Below are positions 44,696-52,058 of a stretch of DNA of 64,000 nt, in pieces. Position 1 is the first letter of the stretch; each line of letters begins with the position of its first letter. The notes beneath the pieces are model-generated. The model ran no database searches. It was not told the origin of the DNA and worked only from the letters and a program-made list of their open reading frames with translations. Origin of the DNA: Streptomyces nojiriensis (GTDB lineage: Bacteria; Actinomycetota; Actinomycetes; Streptomycetales; Streptomycetaceae); contig NZ_CP071139.1 of the NCBI RefSeq assembly GCF_017639205.1, positions 62,001-126,000 of the forward strand, read 5' to 3'. The position numbers and the translations under genes were made by a program.

Positions 44696-45634
44696 CTACG
44701 CCTCGCGGTCATTTCGCAGGGCGTGGATGAGCCAGGGGTACATCGGCTCGAGGTTCGGCACCACCTGCCAGCCGTTGACGATCCACACCAGCCGCCAGTA
44801 GCGGTCGACCCGGGGATCGTGCGCCTCCTCGAACTGCCGGGCCATCCAGTCCCGGAACTCCGTGTCAGGGGTGCGCGCGAACACCGCGGCGAAACGGTGG
44901 ACGAGGTCGTCGACGACGCGTGTGCCCCCGTCTCCGAGCGGGTCGATGCCCGACTCCACGGCCTCGGCGACTTTCCGACGGGTGAACTCCATCAGTTCCT
45001 CGCCGGCCTCGCTCTCGATGTCCGGCGTTCGCCCGGTGGCCTGGTACACGGCCGTGCGGCGCATCCGGGCACGGAAGTCCTCGTCGCCGACCAGCCCGGC
45101 GAGTTCCACCCACGCCTCGACCTGCTCGCTGGAGGGATCGTCGGGGAGGTCGGGAGTGGCGGCACGGACCATGGCCACCGCGGCCGGGGCGGCATCCGCT
45201 GTGCCGAAGGTGCCGTCCACGAAATCGTCGATCAGCCGTCGGCGTTCCTCGCCGGACAACTGCGTGAGCCTGTGCATGAGTTTCGTCTCCTCGGGACCGG
45301 ACCCGCCTCTGGCCACGGCTCGCAGGACGCTCCGACGCAGTTGCAGCACCCGGATCTGGATGTCCAGAGCGTCGGCGTGCGCCGCGGCGACGTCCGCCAT
45401 GGCGAGCTCCCGGTCCAGCACCCGTCGGACCGTGGCCAGGTCCATGCCCAGTTCACGCAGGGTGCGCAGGAGTTCCAGACGGAGCAGTGCGTGGGCGTCG
45501 TAGAGCCGGTAGCCGGCGGGACTTCGTGTGGTCGGCGCCACCACCCCCGAGTCGGAGTAGAACCGGATGGTCCTCACGGGCAAACCGGTCCGGCGGGAAA
45601 GCTCCCCGATCGAGTAGAGGGTCGTGGCGTCCAT
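44696..45634 (-). CDS. MerR-family transcriptional regulator
   Basis: 312 residues. The N-terminal MerR winged helix is clear (YSIGELSRRTGLPVRTIRFY, then SPAGYRLYDAHALLRLELLR), followed by the dimerisation helix (DLATVRRVLDRELAMADVAA). The 200-residue C-terminal helical domain (ELMEFTRRKVAEAVESGIDP, DTEFRDWMARQFEE) is probably a ligand-binding domain, as in drug-sensing MerR proteins. ATG 45634 is chosen. Its own upstream region holds a matching palindrome within a 19-base spacer. Confidence 0.85.
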   Translation of the reverse strand: MDATTLYSIGELSRRTGLPVRTIRFYSDSGVVAPTTRSPAGYRLYDAHALLRLELLRTLRELGMDLATVRRVLDRELAMADVAAAHADALDIQIRVLQLRRSVLRAVARGGSGPEETKLMHRLTQLSGEERRRLIDDFVDGTFGTADAAPAAVAMVRAATPDLPDDPSSEQVEAWVELAGLVGDEDFRARMRRTAVYQATGRTPDIESEAGEELMEFTRRKVAEAVESGIDPLGDGGTRVVDDLVHRFAAVFARTPDTEFRDWMARQFEEAHDPRVDRYWRLVWIVNGWQVVPNLEPMYPWLIHALRNDREA

Positions 45635-45649
45635 GTCCCCCACTCTGCT

Positions 45650-45674
45650 GTCTCCAGTGGCTGGAGACTCAAGG
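45650..45674 (-). promoter_or_regulatory. MerR-type autoregulatory promoter
   Basis: On the minus strand, TTGAGT and CAGAGT are 19 bases apart, the long spacer typical of MerR-controlled promoters. The palindrome GTCTCCAG/CTGGAGAC (45650-45668) lies across the spacer. It is 16 bases upstream of the MerR start. Confidence 0.6.
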
Positions 45675-45796
45675 CGGTTCCCCGTCCGGGTCTCCGACCG
45701 AGAGGTCCTCGGGGTGGCTGAGGCATGCGTGTCGTGAGCTTCGCCGCCTCATCCGCGCGTGTCCGGCGTCCGGCGTCTCCCCCGCCGTGCGCACCG

Positions 45797-46852
45797 TTAC
45801 CGGGGCGGTGGGGGGTTGCGGAGTGTGGGCCGGGACCAGGGTGCGTCGGCGTCGGCGTCGGCGGCCGGCTCCGGGCGGAGGCCGAGTTCGCGGAGCTGGT
45901 TGAGCGCCATCATGGCGGTGAACATCTCGTTCGGGTTGGCGCCGCCCGCCCCGAGCTCGGCGATGGCCTGCGCGTAGCGGGTGGTGAACGTGCTCGGCCG
46001 GATCGGCCCGCTCCCGCCGGTCAGCCCGAGTGCCGCCTCCTGCAGGGCGGTGGCCTGCGCGAGCAGGCCGTCCAGATGGGACGCCGCTTCGGCACCCCGG
46101 CGCACGGCGAAGGTGTGCCCGTCGGTGAGGACTGCGGCTTCCTCCTGCTCGAAGAGGCCGGCGACGGCGCCGAGCACGGTCTGGATCTTGAGCTGGTCGG
46201 CGTCGACCATCGCACCGCAGGGGCCGTTGCCCTCGTCGGAGAGGTGGAGGACGCCGCAGTCCCCCAGGTGCACGATCACGTGCCCGGCGCAGTGGCCCTG
46301 GCTGCGCAGCACCCGGACCGCGCCGTCGGCGAAGGTCCAGCCGGTGAACCGCAGCGAGCCGATCCGGATCCGCTCCGGCGGCCGCTCCTCGTAGGTGCGG
46401 GTCGTCGCGGCGAAGGGCCGCATCGGTGCGAAGAGCGACATCACCTTGTCCGCAAGTGCGGGGGCCGGCAGCGGCGCCGCCCAGGCGATGCGCTCGAAGG
46501 ACCGCACCCAGTAGGACTCCGGGTCCCGCATCTGGTCGAGGTCGGGGGCGGGGACACAGTGCTCGGCGGGCACGCCCAGCTCGTCGGCCAGGTCGTTGTT
46601 GCCGACGTGGTCGGGGTGACCGTGCGTGGTCAGCAGCAGCGCCCGGGACCAGGGCCCGACGCGGTCGGCCGCCGCCCGCAGCGCCGCGCGGAAGGCCGGG
46701 GTGACGCCGGTGTCGACGAGCACCAGGGTGTCTCCGGCCCGGTGTACCAGGGCGTTGGCGACGTCCGGCTGGTCGTGCGCGAGGTCCAGTTCCTGGCCGA
46801 GGACCAGCACGGTCCTGTCGTCGATCTCGATCAGGTCGCCGAGCGCGGTCAT
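45797..46852 (-). CDS. Metallo-beta-lactamase-fold hydrolase
   Basis: 351 residues. The MBL signature THGHPDHVGN carries the HxHxDH metal ligands. Supporting residues come from VDTGVTPAF, the His in SQGHCAGHVIVHL and LHLSDEGNGPCG (bridging Asp). The C-terminal 110 residues are helical (HLDGLLAQATALQEAALGLT) with an acidic end. The class includes lactonases, glyoxalase II-like enzymes and sulfatases; this one cannot be narrowed. GGGAGG lies just before ATG 46852. The MerR gene lies downstream on the same strand. Confidence 0.85.
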   Translation of the reverse strand: MTALGDLIEIDDRTVLVLGQELDLAHDQPDVANALVHRAGDTLVLVDTGVTPAFRAALRAAADRVGPWSRALLLTTHGHPDHVGNNDLADELGVPAEHCVPAPDLDQMRDPESYWVRSFERIAWAAPLPAPALADKVMSLFAPMRPFAATTRTYEERPPERIRIGSLRFTGWTFADGAVRVLRSQGHCAGHVIVHLGDCGVLHLSDEGNGPCGAMVDADQLKIQTVLGAVAGLFEQEEAAVLTDGHTFAVRRGAEAASHLDGLLAQATALQEAALGLTGGSGPIRPSTFTTRYAQAIAELGAGGANPNEMFTAMMALNQLRELGLRPEPAADADADAPWSRPTLRNPPPPR

Positions 46853-47164
46853 GGATCCTCCCGCCGTCTGGTCGGGGCCGGCCGGAGCGGCTGCTCCGAG
46901 CTGCCGGGAACACCAGTCTCCCGCCGCCGCCCGTGCGCCGCACCAGCGCCCCGTACGGGCGGCAGAGCGCGGCCGCCGGGCCGATCGGGCGCTCCGGGGA
47001 GCTGTGCGCCCACCCCTGCCGGACGGCCTGCGCCCGTCGGCGGGTCGGCGGCGTCGAGCTGCGGGCCTCATATGGAGCGCCCATGCTGAGTAGGAGGGCG
47101 TCCTCGTCCTGGCACTGGTCCCTCCCGAAGGCCGAACGGAGGCGCCTGGGAGGAGGAGGAAGCC

Positions 47165-47371
47165 ATGCGGATGCGAAGAATCCTGGGCCTCGCCCTGGCC
47201 GCGGCGGCCCTTGTCGGCGTGAGCGCCGTCGGCGCTGTCAGCGCTGAAGCCGCCTCGTCTCCCGGCATCACCAGAGACGAGTGCACGGCTGCGGACGGAC
47301 AGGTCACGTCACAGCCCTACGCCGGCTACGTCTGCGTGCTGCCGGACGGGACCAGGCAGCCGATCACGTGA
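47165..47371 (+). CDS. Very small secreted protein
   Basis: 68 residues after an excellent GGAGGAGGA ribosome site. The signal peptide (1-29, ending AEAAS) leaves a mature peptide of about 39 residues with two Cys (DECTAADGQVTSQPYAGYVC). The result is a short disulphide-stapled exported peptide. No family recognised. Confidence 0.7.
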   Translation: MRMRRILGLALAAAALVGVSAVGAVSAEAASSPGITRDECTAADGQVTSQPYAGYVCVLPDGTRQPIT

Positions 47372-48219
47372 TCGGTCTCCCGGCGCCTGCGGCGCACGAT
47401 CGGGCAACCGGTCGGACCCGTGCGCTCGATCTCGACGCGGGGCGGTCACGCCGTCCGGCACGAGCGCGGCGGGTGCGAGTCCGGCGGCGTTGAGCAGTAC
47501 GGCGGCGGTCGGCGGGGCGCGGCCGCTCGTCCTCGGGATGGGGCCGGCGCCTTTGCGAGGCCGCCGTGCGTCGGCCGCGAGCACTGGGTTCGGGGGTCTA
47601 CGCCGTGCCGGTCGGCCGCGGTACGGTGCCGCGGCTTGTCGAAGCCTTGCCCGACCCGGGAGTTGCCGCCCCGCGCGTGGTCACTGCGGGGCTGTCCTGC
47701 TCGGCTCGCGAAGCGGCCCGGGGTGGAGGCCGTATGCCGCGGCGCCCGGGCACCGTTCTTCGCCGAAGGCGCCCCAGGCGGTGCGGGTCGCGGGCAGGTG
47801 GCGCCTGTGGCACAACCCGGGCGAGGCCGCCGGGCGTTGTGTCGCAGATGCGGCCCGGTCCGCCCCCGGCCGGGGAGGCTCGAAGACCCGTCCGGCTCGC
47901 CCTGGCCGACCGGACGTCGGCTCGCCGCCCGCACCCGCGCCAAGCACGCGGCCGGGCTCGGCCGGAAGGCGGTCCCCGGTGCGGTCGTCGCCTTCGGCGG
48001 CAGCGATCCGGGGCGTCGCGTCATCGCCGGGTCGCGCTGTGCCCCTGATCGGCCGGTCGGCCTCCCGTGCGAGGCGTTCCGGTTGTGCGTCCCGTTTGCT
48101 TGCCGCCCTGCAAGGGTGCACACTTGCGCGAATTCCGGTCGGGCGCAGCGTCGCACCCTCATGACGGATGTGCCCGGAACCGACGCCCGGGTCATCAGCA
48201 AGCCACACGGGAGCACGTG
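47372..48219. other. Long gap without a supported gene
   Basis: About 850 bases. Frames on both strands are open but Arg/Pro/Gly-rich with no motifs and no ribosome sites. No transposase or repeat recognised. The 3' part must hold the sigma-factor promoter. Confidence 0.45.
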
Positions 48220-49848
48220 TTGAGCACACCAGGTACCGCCCGTCAGCAGCATCTTCGAATCCTCAGCGACGGGGAACTGTGTGCCCTGCTGCGCGGGCAC
48301 ACCTCGGAGGCCGACGCGGCGGTCAGCGACGTGATGGACGAGGTGTTCGCCCGTCACCATCCCTCGGTGCTCGCCTACGCCCGCACGTGCTGCCGGGACC
48401 TGTCCACCGCCCAGGACCTCGCCGCCGAGGCCTTCGCCCGTACCTACCGGGCCATCGCCTGGGGTGCCGGACCCGAGTACGCCTGGCGGCCGTACCTGCT
48501 GACCTGTGTGCGCCGTCTGGCGGCCGCATGGGCGCGGGATGCCGCCCGTACGCGGCTGTCCGACGATTTCGAGGAGTGGGCCGCCCAGCTGTCGGACGGT
48601 CAGGACACCGAGGACGCGGTCTTCTCGGCGGAGGAGGGGTCGCTGGTCCTGCGGGCCTACCGGTCGCTGCCGGAGCGCTGGCAGGCGGTGCTGTGGCACT
48701 CCGTCGTCGAACACGAGCCGGCGGCCGAGACCGCGGCACGCCTGGGGATATCGGCGGGAGGTGTCGGCTCGCTGGTCGCGCGTGCACGGGAAGGCTTGCG
48801 GGAGGCGTACCTGCGCGCCCACCTGGACCAGGCCGCGAGCGACGAGTGCAGGCACTACGGCGGGCAGATCGCCGCCAGGTTGCGCCGGCCGGGCAGGCGC
48901 CTGACCCGGGATCTGGGCCGTCACCTCCAGGGGTGCGACGACTGTGCACGGGCCGAGCGCGACCTGCGCGATGTCAACGGCCGTCTGGGCGTGCTGCTGC
49001 TGGGCGGAATCCTGCTGTGGAACCCCGCCTCCTTCCTGTCGGCCCTGGGCGGGGGCGGTACGCATCTGGCGTCGGGCACGCTGAACGGGACGCAGCTCGC
49101 CGGGGCCAAGGCCGGCGTCGTGAAATGGGCCGCTGCGGCAGCCGTGGCGGGAACGGCGGCCACCGTGGTCGTCCTGCTGCCGGCCGACTCCGAGGGCGAC
49201 GGGCCCGGCCGGGCCGCGGCCCCCGCCATGACCTCCGCGGCCCCGGGCGACCCGCTCCCGGAAACCGCACCGGTCACGGCCATCGGCCCGGCTGCATTCG
49301 CCACTGCTCCCGCCGCACCGGACCCTTCCGAATCCGCCTCCGCGTCCGCCTCGGCCTCCGCCGTGGCGCCATCCGCGTCGCCCTCGGCGGACCGCACCGG
49401 CTCCGCCCTGGTCAACGTGGCCTCGGGGCTGTGCGTCGGCCTTGGCGGCCCCGGTTCCGGCGGCCCGTTGCAGCTCGAGAAGTGCACCGGAAAGGCCGGC
49501 CAGGGATGGGAGCGGCTGCCGGACCGTCAGAACACGTACCAGCTTCGCAACACGGACACCGGCACGTGCCTCGACGGAACCACCGGCGGCGGGAACCTCG
49601 CCGAGGTCGCCCTGCGCGACTGCCGGACCGGCGCGGACCGTGCGACGCAGCTCTGGCGGTTCGAACCGGACGCACGGCCGGGGGCGTACCGCATCTGGTT
49701 CGTGCCGAAGGTCCCGCACACCGACTACTCCGACCATCTGCTGGGCCCGCGGAACTGGCCGAAGGCCGACCCGCCGCGTCCGGGGTCGCAGATGGTGCAC
49801 CTGCCCAACTACTACAACTCGGTGAACCTGCTCTTCGCCCTGAGGTGA
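48220..49848 (+). CDS. ECF-type sigma factor fused to membrane helix and ricin-type lectin domain
   Basis: 542 residues from TTG 48220 (GGGAG six bases upstream). The sigma-70 region 2 is residues 45-115 (LAYARTCCRDLSTAQDLAAE, WAGP..W), and region 4 is about 165-210 (LPERWQAVLWHSVVEHEPAA, then ARLGISAGGVGSLVARAREG). A zf-HC2-like motif follows (HLQGCDDCARAE), then hydrophobic stretches (NGRLGVLLLGGILLW and WAAAAAVAGTAATVVVLL). A Ser/Ala/Pro linker leads to a CBM13 ricin-type domain (VASGLCVGLGG, YQLRNTDTGTCLDGTTGGGN). One chain thus combines sigma factor, anti-sigma-like module, membrane anchor and external sugar-binding domain. Confidence 0.85.
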   Translation: MSTPGTARQQHLRILSDGELCALLRGHTSEADAAVSDVMDEVFARHHPSVLAYARTCCRDLSTAQDLAAEAFARTYRAIAWGAGPEYAWRPYLLTCVRRLAAAWARDAARTRLSDDFEEWAAQLSDGQDTEDAVFSAEEGSLVLRAYRSLPERWQAVLWHSVVEHEPAAETAARLGISAGGVGSLVARAREGLREAYLRAHLDQAASDECRHYGGQIAARLRRPGRRLTRDLGRHLQGCDDCARAERDLRDVNGRLGVLLLGGILLWNPASFLSALGGGGTHLASGTLNGTQLAGAKAGVVKWAAAAAVAGTAATVVVLLPADSEGDGPGRAAAPAMTSAAPGDPLPETAPVTAIGPAAFATAPAAPDPSESASASASASAVAPSASPSADRTGSALVNVASGLCVGLGGPGSGGPLQLEKCTGKAGQGWERLPDRQNTYQLRNTDTGTCLDGTTGGGNLAEVALRDCRTGADRATQLWRFEPDARPGAYRIWFVPKVPHTDYSDHLLGPRNWPKADPPRPGSQMVHLPNYYNSVNLLFALR

Positions 49849-49865
49849 GCGCCGGTGGCCCAGGG

Positions 49866-51014
49866 TCAGACGCCGGAGGGGACCTCGGCCTTTCCGTCGG
49901 CCCCCGTGCCCTGTGTCCGGGCCGGCGCCAGCCTGCGGTTGCGGCGGACCGAGGAGACGAAGGACCAGCCGATCAGGACGACGCCGACGAGGCCCGTGAC
50001 GACTTCGTGGATCTCGTACCGGATGGTGACGAGCAGGATCACGGCGAGGGCGCCGATGGCGTAGTGCGCGCCGTGCTCCAGGTAGACGTAGTCGTCGAGG
50101 GTGCCCTGGCGGACCAGGTAGACCGTGAGCGAGCGGACGTACATGGCGCCGATGCCGAGGCCGAGCGACATCAGGACGATGTCGTTGGTGATGGCGAAGG
50201 CGGCGATGACGCCGTCGAAGGAGAAGGAGGCGTCGAGGACTTCGAGGTAGAGGAAGAGGAAGAAGGCGGCCTTGCCGGCCATCACGACCGCCGGGACCTT
50301 CGTGCCGCTCGTCCTGGCCGCTTCCTCGGCCTCGTGCTCTCGTTCCTCCTCTTCCTCGAGCTTGTTCTCGAAGTGGCCGGAGAGACCGCCGACGACCAGG
50401 TAGGTGACCAGGCCCGCGATGCCGGCGATCAGGACGGTCTCCGTCTTGTCCGCGTGGATGCCGCCGTACTGGTGGGCGTTGGTGGCGAAGGTCGTCGCGG
50501 AGACGAGCAGCACGATGAGGGCGATGCAGGCGGAGAGCATGTCGATCTTGCCGAGCCTCGCGAGCGGGCGCTCCAGCCAGGCGAGCCACTTGAAGTCGCG
50601 ATCCTCGAAGATGAAGTCGAGGAAGATCATCAGGAGGAAGATGCCGCCGAAGGCGGCGATCGACGGGTGGGCGTCGGTCACCAGCTGCTGGTACTCGGCC
50701 TTGTCGTCGAGCGCGAGCCGTACCGCGTCGATCGGACCGATCCTGGCGCTGACGGCGACGATCACGACGGGGAAGACCAGGCGCATGCCGAAGACCGCGA
50801 TCAGGACACCGACGGTGAGGAAGATCTTCTGCCAGAAGGCGTTCATCTTCTTCAGGATCCCGGCGTTGACCACGGCGTTGTCGAAGGACACCGAGATTTC
50901 GAGGATGGACAGGACCGCCACGATCCCGAATCCGGCCCACCCCCCGTATAAGACCGCCGCGATCAGGCCGAGCGCGGTGACCGCGAACGACCAGCCGAAC
51001 GTTTTCAGGAGCAC
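49866..51014 (-). CDS. TerC/DUF475-family integral membrane protein
   Basis: 382 residues with about nine helices. The family signatures EISVSFDNAVVNAGIL and EVLDASFSFDGVIAAFAITN carry paired Asp residues in membrane segments, as in TerC/Alx-type metal transporters (Mn or tellurite related). An acidic cytoplasmic loop EEEEEREHEAEEA lies in the middle. The GTG start is at 51014. It is convergent with the sigma/lectin gene. Confidence 0.85.
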   Translation of the reverse strand: MLLKTFGWSFAVTALGLIAAVLYGGWAGFGIVAVLSILEISVSFDNAVVNAGILKKMNAFWQKIFLTVGVLIAVFGMRLVFPVVIVAVSARIGPIDAVRLALDDKAEYQQLVTDAHPSIAAFGGIFLLMIFLDFIFEDRDFKWLAWLERPLARLGKIDMLSACIALIVLLVSATTFATNAHQYGGIHADKTETVLIAGIAGLVTYLVVGGLSGHFENKLEEEEEREHEAEEAARTSGTKVPAVVMAGKAAFFLFLYLEVLDASFSFDGVIAAFAITNDIVLMSLGLGIGAMYVRSLTVYLVRQGTLDDYVYLEHGAHYAIGALAVILLVTIRYEIHEVVTGLVGVVLIGWSFVSSVRRNRRLAPARTQGTGADGKAEVPSGV

Positions 51015-51211
51015 TGGCTACCCAATCGTCATGTGCGGGGCTCCCCCGCGCCGTACATGACTTTGCGAAACGTTGGCCCTGGAGTCTAGAGCGATGCCTC
51101 GCGGCCCTGGCGGATCTCGCCGGGCCGCGCGTGCTCAACTTCCGTTCGTCGCCGCGCCGTTGGGCTTCGCCGATCGCCCTGGGGGCGCCGCCGGGCGTGC
51201 GCGTCTTCCGG

Positions 51212-51514
51212 CTACTCCAGGGGTTTGCGCGCTGCCGCCACGATCCTCTCCAACGCCGAGGCGTGCCGCTGGAATGCCTGGCGCCCGTACGGGGTGAGGC
51301 GGAGGTGGGTGTGCCGGCCCGTGCGGATGCGCGTCTTGCGGACCTCGACGTACCCGGCGTCCGCCAACGCGGCGACCTGCTTGGACAGGGCCGAGTCGCT
51401 GGTGCCCACCGCGTCCCGGACGAATCCGAACTCCACCCAGTCGGCCGGGGCGAGGAGCGCGACCACCGAGAGCCGCGCGGGAACGTGCAGGAACTCGTCG
51501 AAGTCGGGATCCAT
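51212..51514 (-). CDS. Winged-helix transcriptional regulator
   Basis: 100 residues: LSVVALLAPADWVEFGFVRD, then TSDSALSKQVAALADAGYVE and a basic wing VRKTRIRTGRHTHLRLT. This is the one-domain MarR/ArsR-like winged helix often encoded after a membrane protein in actinobacteria. Its ATG overlaps the upstream stop by one base (TGATG). Paired palindromes upstream of the operon are its likely binding sites. Confidence 0.85.
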   Translation of the reverse strand: MDPDFDEFLHVPARLSVVALLAPADWVEFGFVRDAVGTSDSALSKQVAALADAGYVEVRKTRIRTGRHTHLRLTPYGRQAFQRHASALERIVAAARKPLE

Positions 51515-51984
51515 CAGGCTTGGCCGTTCCCGCGGACGATGGTCTCGACGAACGGGCGCAGTGCGTACGAGACGGCCACGATCGCGAGGACGGTGACGGC
51601 CGCGGCGAGCGTGTGCCGTGCCGACAGGTGAAGGAAGTAGGCGCCGATGGCCACCGCCCAGAAGAGCACGAGGAGGAGGACCCCCACGGCCGCGTAGACC
51701 AGCACCTCCGGGCCGGTGGCCTTCCGGCGGACGGGAGCCCTGCGCTTGTACACGAAGAGCCCTCCCAGGACCAGGGCGTTCCCTACCAGGACCGCGGCGG
51801 TTTTCCAGGGGCTCGGCAGATCGAAGGACGAGCACACGGCGAACAGGCCCAGCGTCGAAACGATCAGCTGGGGGCGGGAGCCGGCGTGGCGCATGTAACC
51901 GTCGAGGGTCTGCTCCTGACGGTGGTGTATGGCGTCGAGGGCGGTCTGGGCGTCGTAAGTGGTCATGGGTGGCGTCCTGTTCAT
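51514..51984 (-). CDS. Membrane protein coupled to a winged-helix regulator
   Basis: 156 residues with four helices (LIVSTLGLFAVCSSFDL-like, TAAVLVGNALVLGGLFVYK, VLVYAAVGVLLLVLFWAVAI, LAAAVTVLAIVAVSYAL). The N-terminus is soluble (TYDAQTALDAIHHRQEQTLD). ATG 51984 has GGAG four bases away; ATG 51966 is an alternative. The stop overlaps the regulator start. Membrane-plus-winged-helix pairs of this sort are common in Streptomyces, but the signal is unknown. Confidence 0.75.
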   Translation of the reverse strand: MNRTPPMTTYDAQTALDAIHHRQEQTLDGYMRHAGSRPQLIVSTLGLFAVCSSFDLPSPWKTAAVLVGNALVLGGLFVYKRRAPVRRKATGPEVLVYAAVGVLLLVLFWAVAIGAYFLHLSARHTLAAAVTVLAIVAVSYALRPFVETIVRGNGQA

Positions 51985-51997
51985 CGTTCTCCGAGCA

Positions 51998-52042
51998 CTT
52001 TCCCATGAGGAAAGTACCACCTTCTTTCCCGATGGGAAAGAA
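51998..52042. promoter_or_regulatory. Two related palindromes upstream of the membrane/regulator operon
   Basis: CTTTCCCATGAGGAAAG (51998-52014) and the perfect 9+3+9 palindrome at 52022-52042 (arms TTCTTTCCC and GGGAAAGAA) share CTTTCC/GGAAAG halves, with centres 26 bases apart. They begin 14 bases upstream of ATG 51984. Confidence 0.7.
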
Positions 52043-52058
52043 GGTGGTGGGCGGCTGT

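Noticed and set aside
47446..51138. A 1230-codon open frame on the minus strand
   Set aside because: It runs antisense to the sigma/lectin gene and, in a wrong frame, across the TerC-like gene. The composition is Arg/Pro/Gly-rich and no domain is readable.
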